Counted from the stretch's first letter, positions 7,753-18,209 are shown. The stretch is DNA of 64,000 nt from Peribacillus simplex (GCF_001542915.1 NZ_LNNH01000016.1:1-64000), one strand, 5' to 3'. The notes: generated by a model not told the origin, from the letters alone. Translations and numbers: made by a program.

Positions 7753-9360
7753 ATGAATGGCCTTTCAAATCTAATGATCATTATTGGATTTACCGTTATT
7801 TTCTTCATCCTTATTGCCTTGGTTCTGTTTATTATTTATATGATTTTCTTTGACCGACACCAGAAGCATCATGCGATTTTAAGAAATTATCCTATGTTCG
7901 GAAGGATACGGTACTTATTGGAAAAACTCGGCCCTGAAATGCGGCAATATTGGTTTAACAGTGATAAAGAAGGTAAGCCATTTTCACGGGATGATTATGA
8001 ACACATGGTAAAAAGCTCAAAATATTTAAATGATGTCATTGGTTTTGGATCTAAACGAGATTTTGATGAAGAAGGCTTTTTTGTCAAGAATAGTATGTTT
8101 CCAAAATTGACCGAAGAAACGAAGTTCGATCGGGCAATAAAAGTGAAGACGAAAAGATACAATCTATTAAAAGACCCGCTTTTCTCACAGCGTGTGGAAA
8201 AGTTGGAGGATAAGGAACCTTCTGCATTTTTGTTAGATGATGCTGATACTGTGGTCATTGGTCCGGACACGAAAAATCCGTTTAGATTGAAAGGTCTGAT
8301 CGGGATGTCGGCCATGAGCTATGGCTCTTTGGGTAAGAACGCGATCACTGCGCTTTCCAAAGGGTTGGCTCAAGCAAAAGGCTCATGGATGAATACGGGG
8401 GAAGGAGGTCTGTCGCCGTATCATTTAGCAGGGGGAGTCGATATAATCATGCAAATCGGTCCTGCCATGTTTGGTGTCCGTGATAGTGTTGGGGAATTGG
8501 ATTGGGATGAGTTAAAAAGAAAAAGTGAAATTCCTGAAATTAAAGCCTTCGAGATTAAATTGGCTCAGGGTGCCAAGACACGGGGAGGGCATATTGATGC
8601 AAAAAAAGTAAATCCGGAAATCGCAGAGATTCGTAGCGTTGTACCCTATAAGTCAATCGATAGCCCGAATCGGTTCCATCAATTTGAGGATGTAGAATCC
8701 CTGTGTGATTTTATCGGTAAGATCAGGGATCATACAGGGATTCCAGTAGGTATCAAGATGGTCATCGGCGGCAATGACAGTGTTGAAGAACTTGCCCGGT
8801 ATATGAAAAAAAGCGGGATGGGTCCGGATTTCATCACGTTGGATGGCGGAGAAGGGGGTACGGGTGCTTCGTACCAGGAAATGACCGATAGTGTGGGATT
8901 ACCGATAAAATCCGCTTTGCCTATTTTAGTTTCGACCCTTGAAAAATATGGAATCCGAGACCGGGTTAAAATTATCGCCTCCGGGAAATTGTTCACAGCC
9001 GATCGAATTGCCATAGCTTTAGCAATGGGAGCGGACCTTGTGAACATTGCAAGAGGGTTCATGATTTCCATAGGATGTATCCAAACGATGAAATGCCATT
9101 CCAATGCTTGCCCTGTCGGGGTAGCAACCACTGATCCCGAATTACAGAAAGCACTTGTCATTGATGAGAAGAAATATCACGTTACGAACTTTCTTGTTAC
9201 CACTAGAGAGGGGTTGTTTCGGATTTCAGCTGCAGCTGGACTGGATTCACCCATCCATTTTCGCCCGGAACATATTTGCCATAAGGACGATAAAGGGATT
9301 GTCACACCATTTGAAGACATCCTGAAAGAAGTAAAGGGACTAATTAGAGCTAGTGAATGA
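7753..9360 (+). CDS. FMN-binding glutamate-synthase-family protein (YerD-like)
   Basis: 535 residues. An N-terminal membrane helix (about residues 8-35) is followed by a GltS central domain barrel as in the FMN/Fe-S part of GltB. Seen: MNTGEGGLSPYHLAGG, IKMVIGGN, DGGEGGTGASYQEMTDSVG (FMN-site loop) and the cluster motif C442-x5-C448-x4-C453 that binds a 3Fe-4S centre. It lacks the glutaminase and C-terminal GXGXG domains, so it is not a full glutamate synthase. It resembles B. subtilis YerD (about 525 residues), whose reaction is unsettled. The ATG at 7753 follows CAGGAGGG; an earlier in-frame start 23 codons upstream lacks a site. Confidence 0.88.
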   Translation: MNGLSNLMIIIGFTVIFFILIALVLFIIYMIFFDRHQKHHAILRNYPMFGRIRYLLEKLGPEMRQYWFNSDKEGKPFSRDDYEHMVKSSKYLNDVIGFGSKRDFDEEGFFVKNSMFPKLTEETKFDRAIKVKTKRYNLLKDPLFSQRVEKLEDKEPSAFLLDDADTVVIGPDTKNPFRLKGLIGMSAMSYGSLGKNAITALSKGLAQAKGSWMNTGEGGLSPYHLAGGVDIIMQIGPAMFGVRDSVGELDWDELKRKSEIPEIKAFEIKLAQGAKTRGGHIDAKKVNPEIAEIRSVVPYKSIDSPNRFHQFEDVESLCDFIGKIRDHTGIPVGIKMVIGGNDSVEELARYMKKSGMGPDFITLDGGEGGTGASYQEMTDSVGLPIKSALPILVSTLEKYGIRDRVKIIASGKLFTADRIAIALAMGADLVNIARGFMISIGCIQTMKCHSNACPVGVATTDPELQKALVIDEKKYHVTNFLVTTREGLFRISAAAGLDSPIHFRPEHICHKDDKGIVTPFEDILKEVKGLIRASE

Positions 9361-9451
9361 AAAGCAACCGCTCATTCATTATGGGCAATGGCTTTCTAGG
9401 CAGAAGGATTCTTGACAGTTGTTCACATGCTCTCCCCCATCATTCATTCCA

Positions 9452-10390
9452 TCAAATGGCTTGATAATACCAAATCCCATCACGAGTGAATTTTCTGCAT
9501 TGGTCATTCAAAAGAAGGTATTCCAGATGGGCCAACGTTTCTCCAACCGCAAACCTGGATTCGTGAATGGGTAGATTTCCAAATAGGATTTGACATCCTC
9601 TTTTTACCGTAATCGGCTCTTTCATTTTTTCATGAATGACTTGCAAACGGTCTTGATGATGATCCAATAATTCTGCGATTCTTTCATTGGCATTTCGAAA
9701 GGGCTTTCCATGTGAAGGAATGACATATTCCACGTCCAACTTTTGGATTTTTTTCAATGAGGTAAAAAATTCTTCCAATGGGTTACTGAAACCTTTAAAC
9801 CAGTAAGATATATTAGGGGAGATCTTTTGCAATATATGATCTGTCGAGAACAGAACACTATTTTCCTTATTATATAGTGATATCAGGCCATCAGCATGCC
9901 CCGGCGTGAAAATCACCTCATACTCACATTTGCCAAATCGCAGATGCATCCCTTCTTCAAGGTGATGATTGACCGTAGGATATGGTTTCACTTGTGGCAT
10001 AAAGCTGCTTTCGTCACCCGATAAGGCAGTGGCTATATCATCTTCCCATCCACATGCATCATAGCTTTCTTTAAGGAGATTGAGCGATTTCGCTTCCCAA
10101 TACGTTTTCCCGGCCTGTTCATCCACTTGTGTCATCCAAACATCAGCATTGGTTAGTTGCTGTAAGGTTCCTGCATAACCGAAATGATCTGGGTGATAAT
10201 GGGTGATGATAATATCACGAATATCATGCTTTCCGATAATGGGCTTCCATATTTCCCTTGTCGTTTCATTATTTAATCCGGTATCCATGATCGTCCATCC
10301 TTTTTCACCTTCTGCTAGGAAACAATGAACATGATCAAGCCTAAAAGGCAAAGGAATGGTAACTTGCGTAACTTTCAATTCATTCAGCAA
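9452..10390 (-). CDS. MBL-fold metallo-hydrolase (YqjP-like)
   Basis: 312 residues. The metallo-beta-lactamase signature H64-Y-H66-P-D68-H69 lies in THYHPDHFG, and GHADGLISLY supplies the next metal histidine, so a dinuclear zinc hydrolase is expected. The C-terminal third (YVIPSHGKPF, then a helical region with a winged-helix look) matches the YqjP/LACTB2-like group. The substrate is unknown. Leftward, monocistronic; the region upstream holds no gene for 1 kb. Confidence 0.82.
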   Translation of the reverse strand: MLNELKVTQVTIPLPFRLDHVHCFLAEGEKGWTIMDTGLNNETTREIWKPIIGKHDIRDIIITHYHPDHFGYAGTLQQLTNADVWMTQVDEQAGKTYWEAKSLNLLKESYDACGWEDDIATALSGDESSFMPQVKPYPTVNHHLEEGMHLRFGKCEYEVIFTPGHADGLISLYNKENSVLFSTDHILQKISPNISYWFKGFSNPLEEFFTSLKKIQKLDVEYVIPSHGKPFRNANERIAELLDHHQDRLQVIHEKMKEPITVKRGCQILFGNLPIHESRFAVGETLAHLEYLLLNDQCRKFTRDGIWYYQAI

Positions 10391-11383
10391 CTATAACTTC
10401 TCCCTCCGATGTAGCATTCAATTTCATATTTTTTATGAGTACAAAAAAAGCGCTAAATTAATCAATTCGACGAATTTCTTGAACTTCCTCTATCCAACTG
10501 TTAGATGTTACGCTAAACCTTGATAAAACCGATCGCATAAATTTAGCTTGGAAATGTAAAAGAAGCGTTTATACCTCCTTTGCGAATGTACATCGAATAA
10601 ACAGGATTGGTGAAGCGATTTGTCTAGACGTGGAAACTGTTGGGTTAATACGGTAAGTGAATCACAGCATAGGTAAACCTAAATATTTCTAATTTTACAT
10701 GTATTCACTGTATGAAGTGCTCCAAGCAAGCTTTACTGTAATCCCAATTGAGTGCAACAAAAATCAGGCTAACTTAGTCCCCGCTGAATATGGGAATAAG
10801 TTAGCCTGATAATGGTGTCATATTTTTTCAGATAAAAAAACCCTGAATTTTGGACTACCAAAAGGTAAAAAGAGAATGAAGCATGTTAAAACAAGCCTGA
10901 AGAGTTAGTAAGAAGTACTTTCGGAAGGTGTTTTTCGCTTTGGGCAAATAATGTACATGGAAGGTAAAAATACTGAGGAATCACCGATATGACGACCAAG
11001 GACTACCCACTTATGGAACTCCATAAAATCCACAGTACTGTCATATACCTACATAATGATGGAATGCATCTGGCCATCCTTCTTGAAACTAGATGATTCT
11101 TGCTTGATCGTCCAGATGCGCTGACCCCGATTTTATGCACGGATACCATCCGCTTTCCTTATTGTCATAATTTTTGTTCCAACAGGATTAACGAATCGGT
11201 GCGAGGGTATGTTAATAAAATATGTCTATTTACACAAAGGTCGATGCTGAAAATTAATTCAACACTCATGAAGTAGGGGTTCATTTTTAAAGGATTGATT
11301 CATTACTTTAAAACCCCCTGTTTTTTTGTCCTTTCATAAATGGATCAGTTGCAGCCTGACTAACATTTAGATAGGAGGATTTT
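10391..11383. other. 1-kb gene-free region
   Basis: No credible coding sequence. It holds a 14-bp perfect inverted repeat (10763-10810), a second wide inverted repeat (GCATCTGG near 11064 with CCAGATGC near 11112), and scattered short open frames without ribosome binding sites. It may be the site of a lost gene. Confidence 0.4.
10763..10810. repeat. 14-bp perfect inverted repeat with a 20-nt loop
   Basis: ATCAGGCTAACTTA at 10763-10776 pairs with 10797-10810. The loop can add TCCC/GGGA pairs. No U-run follows directly, and no gene is nearby on either side. Confidence 0.6.
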
Positions 11384-13450
11384 ATGTCATTTTTAATCAC
11401 TATGATCGGATTATTGGTTTCCACCATACTCGCTACCATCATGAATGCCAAATGGCCCCGTATCCCATTACCGATATACCAAATATCCGCCGGAGCAGTA
11501 CTTTCATTATTGCCATTTCACTTATCGCTTGATTTTCATTCGGAATTATTCATGATTTGTGTCATAGCACCATTACTCTTTACAGAAGGCAAGAATACAT
11601 CCCGTAAAGAAATGCTTGAATTGCGCAAGCCTATTTTGTTGCTTGCTTTTGGGCTTGTTTTCGTCACTGTGTTTGCTGGAGGTTTTTTCATCCACTGGCT
11701 GATTCCGGATATGCCGATGGCCATCGCTTTTGCTTTAGCTGCCACAATCACTCCTACTGATGCTGTAGCAGTCCAATCGATCACAAAGGGATTGAAGCTG
11801 CCCGGCAATATGCTGCCGATCCTTGAAGGTGAGTCACTTTTCAATGATGCCGCGGGTATCGTTGCTTTTAAAGTGGCCTTGGCTGCGGCATTGACAGGTG
11901 CATTTTCCATTAAAGATGCATCGCTCAATTTCATCTTTGTCGCCATAGGCGGGATCTTCATCGGTCTTCTTTTGGGTTACTTAATCGTTAAATTACGATT
12001 GTTTTTACGGGTTCAAGGACTTGAAGAAATCCCCATGTCCATCGTAATGGAGGTCATTACACCTTTTGCCATCTACATGGTAGCTGAAGAATTCCATGTT
12101 TCCGGTATCTTGGCGGTAGTGGCCGCAGGTGTCATTCATGGCATTGAACGCGATCGCCTTCAAAATACCACAACCAAATTGCAAATTGTATCAACGAATA
12201 TATGGTCAGTATTGGGATATCTATTGAATGGGCTTGTGTTTACTTTATTAGGATTCATGCTGCCGAGCGTCTATCGGGAAATCGAGTCCAACTTAAATAG
12301 GGGTTCCCTTTTTGGGATAAGTGTATTGATCGTTCTATTATTATTGGTGATCCGTTTTATTTGGGTATACTTCCTGCATGATACATTCACCAAGAATAGG
12401 GTCAATCCGCTAGAGCAATTCATTATGTCCCGGATCCATCGAGATGAAATCAAAGTCAGCGATGATAAGAATTTAACAAGAACACTGTATGCCATCTTGA
12501 CATCCGTATGCGGCATTCATGGAACCATAACTTTAGCTACCGCTTTATCCATCCCTTATTTCATGCCGGATGACACTTTATTTCCGATGCGCAATACAGT
12601 CTTGTTCATCGCAGCGTGCGTCATTTTGTTAAGTGTCCTATTAGCCACGTTCCTTTTGCCGATACTTGTAAAGGCACCGGCTGAATCTGAGGACGAACGC
12701 CTGAGCACTGATGAAGCTTATAAAATCGTATTGAACAAAACGATTCATCAGCTGAGCAAAGAAGCCAATAGCGATAATCAGAAAGCCGTTTATCAAGTGA
12801 TGGATGATCTGAACGAACAACTGATAGATTTGGAGCGAGGCATAACGAACAGGCCGGATAACAAGACGATACAGGATTTAGTCAAGCTAGGGGCGAATGC
12901 TGAATTGGAAGTCGTTTCTGGATTGGTCGAAAAAGGATCGATATCAGAAACGACCCACGAGCTATATAAGGTGTACATTTCACGAACGTTGAATTATGTA
13001 CAAAAATCATTTTTGCAAAGAGTTTGGATTTCATTGCAAGCTATCCTTTTCAAGAAAAAGCTTAATGTCAAATGGGATAAAAAATGGGAAGCAAAGTTAG
13101 AGAACTCCCTCGATAAAAACGCGGACCTGATCAAGGAATTCCGTCAAGCACAAAAAGAAGCATCAAAGGCAGCCATTTCTTTAATCAAACAACAAATTGA
13201 ACCAGAAAACCGCCATGAAGTGATGCTTGTCATCCAAAGGTATAATCGGTACTTGAATCCATTCGGTACATTAAGTGAAAAGGAAGCCACCAACTTACAA
13301 GAAATGGTGAGTCATTTTCAATTGAATGCCATGCAAATCGAACGAGATATCATTCAGCAATTGGTCGAAGAAGATCGGATATCCTCCAAAACGGCTACGG
13401 CGCTTAGACAAAACCTGGTCTATGATGAAATGATCATGATCCAAAATTGA
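11384..13450 (+). CDS. CPA1-family Na+/H+ antiporter (NhaK/YvgP type)
   Basis: 688 residues. About 12 membrane helices in residues 1-430 carry the CPA1 hallmarks ATITPTDAVAV (helix 5) and LEGESLFNDAAGIV (helix 6, with the acidic pair that binds cation). A cytosolic C-terminal domain of about 250 residues follows, helical and charged, probably regulatory. It exchanges internal Na+ or K+ for protons at the cell membrane to hold pH and salt balance. AGGAGG lies 7-8 nt before the ATG. The gene is alone and ends at a bidirectional terminator (13488-13525). Confidence 0.9.
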   Translation: MSFLITMIGLLVSTILATIMNAKWPRIPLPIYQISAGAVLSLLPFHLSLDFHSELFMICVIAPLLFTEGKNTSRKEMLELRKPILLLAFGLVFVTVFAGGFFIHWLIPDMPMAIAFALAATITPTDAVAVQSITKGLKLPGNMLPILEGESLFNDAAGIVAFKVALAAALTGAFSIKDASLNFIFVAIGGIFIGLLLGYLIVKLRLFLRVQGLEEIPMSIVMEVITPFAIYMVAEEFHVSGILAVVAAGVIHGIERDRLQNTTTKLQIVSTNIWSVLGYLLNGLVFTLLGFMLPSVYREIESNLNRGSLFGISVLIVLLLLVIRFIWVYFLHDTFTKNRVNPLEQFIMSRIHRDEIKVSDDKNLTRTLYAILTSVCGIHGTITLATALSIPYFMPDDTLFPMRNTVLFIAACVILLSVLLATFLLPILVKAPAESEDERLSTDEAYKIVLNKTIHQLSKEANSDNQKAVYQVMDDLNEQLIDLERGITNRPDNKTIQDLVKLGANAELEVVSGLVEKGSISETTHELYKVYISRTLNYVQKSFLQRVWISLQAILFKKKLNVKWDKKWEAKLENSLDKNADLIKEFRQAQKEASKAAISLIKQQIEPENRHEVMLVIQRYNRYLNPFGTLSEKEATNLQEMVSHFQLNAMQIERDIIQQLVEEDRISSKTATALRQNLVYDEMIMIQN

Positions 13451-13487
13451 TCAAAGAAGTGAATGATACACCAACAAAAGATGAATA

Positions 13488-13525
13488 AGAAAAACCCTGC
13501 TATATGTGACCGGCAGGGTTTTTCT
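13488..13525. terminator. Bidirectional terminator
   Basis: Perfect 13-bp arms AGAAAAACCCTGC / GCAGGGTTTTTCT (13488-13500, 13513-13525) between convergent genes. Confidence 0.9.
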
Positions 13526-13543
13526 TATTGGATCGAGATTTAT

Positions 13544-15343
13544 TTAAACGTTCTCCGTTACTGCTGTATATTGATTTAAGAAGGATAGTATTTTTCGATA
13601 GACAGCCATTTCATTTTCTTTTTTGGAAAAACCATGTCCTTCATCTTCCAGGAGCATATACTCGACAGCTCTTCCCTTGTCCTTCAAGGCTTGCACGATT
13701 TGATCGGATTCCTTTTTAACGACACGCGGATCATTCGCCCCCTGTACGACTAGCATGGGTTTGGTCATGGAATCCAGGTAGGTAATAGGCGAGTACTCGA
13801 TTAATTTCCCTCGATCTTTTTCCGGATTCCCAACCCACTGATCCATGACTGGCTTCCAGTCTTCAGGAACGGATTCGATGAAGGAAAATAGGTTGGATGG
13901 ACCAAAAATATCGACTACCGCCTTAAAGTACTCGGCATGACGTCCATGTAGCAGCAACGCCATATACCCGCCAAAGCTTCCGCCCATCAATAGTATGTTC
14001 CCTTTTCGGGCATATCCTTGTTCAATCAGCCAATCCAGACCGGCTATATTATCAAGGCGCGGTCCATGCCCCCAATCTCCTTCTACCATTTTCATGAATT
14101 GTAAGCCATATCCTGTGGAGCCGCGAAAGTTCGGTGCGAAAATACTATATCCATTGTTCACGAAAAACTGAAAGGATGCTCTGAAAAATTTGCGTTCTGC
14201 GGCTTGAGGACCGCCATGAGGCCAGAAAATGACTTCGCCAGTATCATTTTCCTTGTTTGCCCGAAAAAATAACGATTCGATCTCCAAGCCATCAAAGGAA
14301 GGGTAGGTAATGATGTCCGGTTCCACCAATTCGGTTGTCTCGACACCTGGGACCGTGTAGAAAGTCAATGGTTCCCACTCATCACCGGTTCTTTTATAAA
14401 TATTATGAGGCTTGGTTGCGCTCATGCCAGATAAGTAGAGTGCACCTGATCTTGCAACCTCAAGTTTTTGAATGACACTGCATGGAATCGGGATATTCGT
14501 CCAGTCCCCATTTTTCAGATCATGCTCATATAAATGATCGACTACGCCTTTCTCGCTCGCAACAAATAACAGTTGTAATTCTTCATTATATTTAAGGGCC
14601 GTAAAGCTTTCACTTTTCAATTCTTTTATTTTCGTAAATTGATCGGTTTCTAGATTAAAAGAGGCCAAGTAAGTGTAATCCGAATCATAATCCGTCAATA
14701 AATAAATCAGGGAATCCGAGACGAAAACACCGTGTGTGACTGTATGTTGTTTCTCGGATGGAGGGGTAAGCAAAATCTCACAGCTTCCACTCTTCGCATA
14801 GAGGAGGGAATATGTATTTGCATAGTGCTTGTGATAAAGAAAGGTTTTTTCATCAGGACTGAAACCAATGATATAGGTTGCCGCATCTTCCCCCTCGAGT
14901 ATTTGGGTTTCCTGTCCTGATTCCAGGTCTAAACAATAGGAATTTAAAAAGGACGGATTTCCTCTCGACGTGGTGTAATAAAGCCTTTGGCTGTCATTCG
15001 ATAAAATCGGCATGAAATTCCGGGTATTTTCATGATTGATGATTTCCTTCATGGTCCCTCCCCTCAAAGGAATCCCATAAAACTGGGTGTTTTCATTCCC
15101 GTCTTGATCAAAACCGGCTATGATGAAACGACCTTGTTTATCAAATAACAGCTCCTGGCAGCTTTGATCGATGGATGTAAGCGGGTATGGAAACGTATTG
15201 GGTAAATCCATTCCCCATAGATTATACTTGCCGCTCAAATTCGTACTGAAAACCAACTGCTTTTCATCAGGGCTTACGATAAAATCGCCAATGGAAAATG
15301 TCCGTAAAAATTGCTCAACATCAGGTTTTGGAAAAGTGATCAT
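13544..15343 (-). CDS. S9-family prolyl oligopeptidase / acylaminoacyl-peptidase-like
   Basis: 599 residues: an N-terminal beta-propeller (about residues 1-340, WD40-like TolB-type repeats such as GDFIVSPDEKQLVFST) capping a C-terminal alpha/beta-hydrolase. The catalytic triad is visible: Ser456 in GGSFGGY, Asp538 in GANDPR and His570 in DEGHGF. Expected to be a cytosolic serine peptidase cutting short peptides; no signal peptide. GGGGG lies 9 nt before the ATG. It is convergent with the antiporter and shares its terminator. Confidence 0.9.
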   Translation of the reverse strand: MITFPKPDVEQFLRTFSIGDFIVSPDEKQLVFSTNLSGKYNLWGMDLPNTFPYPLTSIDQSCQELLFDKQGRFIIAGFDQDGNENTQFYGIPLRGGTMKEIINHENTRNFMPILSNDSQRLYYTTSRGNPSFLNSYCLDLESGQETQILEGEDAATYIIGFSPDEKTFLYHKHYANTYSLLYAKSGSCEILLTPPSEKQHTVTHGVFVSDSLIYLLTDYDSDYTYLASFNLETDQFTKIKELKSESFTALKYNEELQLLFVASEKGVVDHLYEHDLKNGDWTNIPIPCSVIQKLEVARSGALYLSGMSATKPHNIYKRTGDEWEPLTFYTVPGVETTELVEPDIITYPSFDGLEIESLFFRANKENDTGEVIFWPHGGPQAAERKFFRASFQFFVNNGYSIFAPNFRGSTGYGLQFMKMVEGDWGHGPRLDNIAGLDWLIEQGYARKGNILLMGGSFGGYMALLLHGRHAEYFKAVVDIFGPSNLFSFIESVPEDWKPVMDQWVGNPEKDRGKLIEYSPITYLDSMTKPMLVVQGANDPRVVKKESDQIVQALKDKGRAVEYMLLEDEGHGFSKKENEMAVYRKILSFLNQYTAVTENV

Positions 15344-15412
15344 GATTGAAAACCCCCTTTTTTATTGGATAACTCCTTAATTATTGTACCATATTTTCCC
15401 TTTCGATTCAGA

Positions 15413-15668
15413 TTAATCGGTGGCATCCCCACCATAACTCGAATCAATCAGGAGACTGCTTCCCTCATTTACCATTCGGCAGCGTTCGCCCTGTTTGATT
15501 AGTTCAATTGATATACCTTCTGGCCCCGGCGTATTCCTCGCCGTATCCCGATGTGTTTATTTCATCTATTCTTACGTGTATAGAGCTGTTTGGAGAGTGG
15601 AAAGCAGCCTTGGCTTCGCCAACGATATATATGGTATTTTGATGAAACATTATTTTTGTTCCTCCTGC
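15413..15668 (-). pseudogene. Degraded small gene, possibly DUF3870-type start
   Basis: On the minus strand a frame opens with MFHQNTIYIVGEAKA, like the first residues of DUF3870 proteins, but soon loses the family pattern and stops near 15507. In another frame, coding-like sequence (PEGISIELIKQGERCRMVN and on) continues to a stop at 15413. This looks like one or two gene remnants joined by deletions and a frameshift. It lies directly downstream of the nitrilase gene and may have been the last cistron of that operon. Confidence 0.35.
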
Positions 15669-15801
15669 CAATACAGACATCATAACAGCCATAAATAAGG
15701 TCGCTCTTTATATGGTACAAGATGAAATGGTTACATATTATAATGGGCCCATCCGACAATATATTTAGAAAATTCAGTCCTTTTCGATTACAAAAAGACG
15801 A

Positions 15802-16662
15802 TCAGCCTTTATATGGCTCATATTTAGCATACAAGGCCTTGCGGCGGTCACGATCGGTGAAAGTGGTAGCTGCACCGCTTTTACGGTTTCGATAAAGTTC
15901 CTCCATATCCACCGTGCCGGTAATGACAGTTTGTCCGGCCGTTTTTGCCTCGGCTACGATTCCATCGGCTGTCCAGGCTTTATCACAGGGGCTAAGGATA
16001 CTTGCACGGCCATATCCACTCGGAAGCGGTCCTCCCGGTTCACCTACAGTGGGACAATGAACGAAGTACACCTGATTTTCGATTGCGCGTGCTTGCGCGC
16101 AATGGCGCACTCTCCAAAAACCTGCCTCCGTAAACGTATATGAGGGGCAAAAAATAATGTCTGCCCCCTTCATGGCCAATATTCTTGAAACTTCGGGAAT
16201 TTCCGCTTCATAACAAATCGCTATTCCAATCTTGACAGGCCCGATGGAATACACATCCAGATCATTCCCCTCGGAAGTATGCCAATTTGCTTCGGCAGGA
16301 AAGATATGAGTTTTTTTATGCTCGGCACATGTTCCGTCCTTGTCGAAAATGTAGGCTATGTTGTAGTATTCATTTTTCCGACTTTCCAAATGTGAACCAG
16401 CAATGATCACTTGCTTCCTCTTTTTTGATATCGTCCTGAAAAGATGTTTATATTGATTCGCATATTCAGCAATCTTGATTACGGATGTCTCATCCATTCC
16501 TTCATGTGTCGCTGCTAAGCCGATGGTAAACAGTTCAGGAAAAAGGATATAATCCGAGTCTACAGGCACTTGGCTGATCAAGTCTTCTACTTGATTCTGA
16601 AATTCAAGGAACGTCGACACTTTTTCGACCTTGAATTGGCAAGCCGATATGTTGATTTTCAC
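15802..16662 (-). CDS. Nitrilase-superfamily C-N hydrolase
   Basis: 286 residues from a GTG at 16662 (GGGAGG 6-7 nt upstream); the frame runs 10 codons further without a site. The nitrilase triad is seen: Glu43 (FPELF), Lys117 (KKTHIFP) and Cys150 (AICYEAEIPE). The cysteine attacks an amide or nitrile carbon, so the enzyme is most likely an amidase or carbamoylase in the cytosol. It is the last intact gene of a leftward set: amidohydrolase, M20 hydrolase, DUF3311 protein, symporter, this gene. The context suggests stepwise breakdown of a nitrogen compound such as a ureido, hydantoin or amide. The substrate is inferred, not seen. Confidence 0.85.
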   Translation of the reverse strand: MKINISACQFKVEKVSTFLEFQNQVEDLISQVPVDSDYILFPELFTIGLAATHEGMDETSVIKIAEYANQYKHLFRTISKKRKQVIIAGSHLESRKNEYYNIAYIFDKDGTCAEHKKTHIFPAEANWHTSEGNDLDVYSIGPVKIGIAICYEAEIPEVSRILAMKGADIIFCPSYTFTEAGFWRVRHCAQARAIENQVYFVHCPTVGEPGGPLPSGYGRASILSPCDKAWTADGIVAEAKTAGQTVITGTVDMEELYRNRKSGAATTFTDRDRRKALYAKYEPYKG

Positions 16663-16724
16663 GAAGCACCTCCCATAGTCTCCGTCAGTCATGTCCCTGC
16701 TCCTGCACAGATGACCACAATCGA

Positions 16725-18209
16725 TCAGGAAATTTTATTTAAATTTTCCACTTCCGTCCCTTTTATATTCATATGCTTAGTCAATGAACTTACGATGATC
16801 GTTACTAGCAAATTTAAAAATAAGGCTATGACGCCTGTACTGATATCATTGATTACGTGAGGCACATCAGGCAAGAAGGTCGCTATTTTCACATCGGCAA
16901 TCGTGGCATACAATACGATCAGTACACCTGCCAGGATCCCTGCCATCGCACCATATTTGTTGATGATATTGTTTTTTGGCAAACTGCAAAACAAGGCAGG
17001 TGCTAGCTGGGTTATCAGGCTATATGACATGATATTCAAGATGGCGAGCGCTTCTCCGCCTGTTATCGTTACAATTAAAGCAATGATGGAGATAGCTATG
17101 ATGATCATTCTTGAGACGACCAATTGCTGCTTTTCAGATGCAGCAGGGACCAGAACTTTGAAAAAGCTATTTGTCAGACCAACCGAGGCAGCCATTAGCA
17201 TCACCGAGGCTGGAACTAGCGCCGTCAATAAGCCTGCTGCTCCAATCAGGCCTATCATCCATGGATCGAACGTTTGAATTGCCAGCCTTAACAGGGAAAG
17301 ATCCCCATCTGCTCCCTGCAGTCCAGGGATTTCCATGATAGTGGCAAAACCTATGAAAAAGACGAATAGCAATAATAGTGTATACAAGGGTAAAGCGATC
17401 GCATTTTTCCTAAGTGTTCTTTCCCCATTCGACGATAATACGACCATGAAAGTTTGTGGCAAAAGATAAAATCCGAGTGCATTCAGCAAAACGGTAGACA
17501 CAAACCAGGATTGACTCAACCCTTGATCTGCCAAAATTAACATTTCCGGTTTAGCGGCCTGTACCGTTTCGAACATGGGCTGAATGCCGCCGAAGTAATG
17601 AAAAGGAATGTAAATCCCCAAAAAAATCACTACTACCAAGATCATGAAATCCTTAAGGATTGCCGTCCATGCTGAACCGTGAATGCCTGAAATCATGACA
17701 TATGTCGTAACTACGATGGCGCCGATGACACTTGCCGCCACCGGGGAGATGGCTCCATATGAAGCTTCTGAAACAATGATGCCCAATCCTTTAAGCTGGA
17801 TGACAATATACGGAACAAGGGCTAAGCTACCCAGGACCGCTACGATCATTCCCATTGACCGGCTTTTGAATTTAGAGGCAAAATACTCAGGCTGGGAGAT
17901 GATCGAATGTTGTTTTGAATATCTCCAGATTTTAGGGACGAGCCAATATGAGAGGACGTAAGCCAAAAAGATATAAGCAGGTACATAATAAGCCGCAGCC
18001 CCTTTGGAGTAAGCCCACCCGCTTCCGCCCAGAAATGTGAAGGTTGTATAAATTTCACCTGCTATCAACAAAAAAATGAAGAAGGTTCCGAAGCCCCTGC
18101 CTCCTAAAGCAAACTGCTCCATATCCATATCCTTTCCTTTTCTTGCTTTGATCCCCAAATAAAGAGCTAAAAACAAGAAGGAGGAAATGATGAGTAACGA
18201 AATGTTCAA
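16725..18209 (-). CDS. Sodium:solute symporter (SSS family, YhjB-like)
   Basis: 494 residues with about 13 membrane helices. FALGGRGFGTFFIFLLIAGE near residue 35 and GGSGWAYSKGAAAYY are typical of the SSSF pantothenate/proline-type symporters, and the inverted five-helix repeat is evident. Likely imports the substrate of the surrounding catabolic enzymes with Na+. Its ATG overlaps the stop of the DUF3311 gene by 4 bp (ATGA), as in the B. subtilis yhjC-yhjB pair. Followed after about 60 bp by the nitrilase gene. Confidence 0.88.
   Translation of the reverse strand: MNISLLIISSFLFLALYLGIKARKGKDMDMEQFALGGRGFGTFFIFLLIAGEIYTTFTFLGGSGWAYSKGAAAYYVPAYIFLAYVLSYWLVPKIWRYSKQHSIISQPEYFASKFKSRSMGMIVAVLGSLALVPYIVIQLKGLGIIVSEASYGAISPVAASVIGAIVVTTYVMISGIHGSAWTAILKDFMILVVVIFLGIYIPFHYFGGIQPMFETVQAAKPEMLILADQGLSQSWFVSTVLLNALGFYLLPQTFMVVLSSNGERTLRKNAIALPLYTLLLLFVFFIGFATIMEIPGLQGADGDLSLLRLAIQTFDPWMIGLIGAAGLLTALVPASVMLMAASVGLTNSFFKVLVPAASEKQQLVVSRMIIIAISIIALIVTITGGEALAILNIMSYSLITQLAPALFCSLPKNNIINKYGAMAGILAGVLIVLYATIADVKIATFLPDVPHVINDISTGVIALFLNLLVTIIVSSLTKHMNIKGTEVENLNKIS

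Noticed and set aside
11000-11095. Short rightward frame (MTTKDYPLMELHKIHSTVIY...) in the gene desert
   Set aside because: 35 codons, no ribosome binding site, no similarity recognised.
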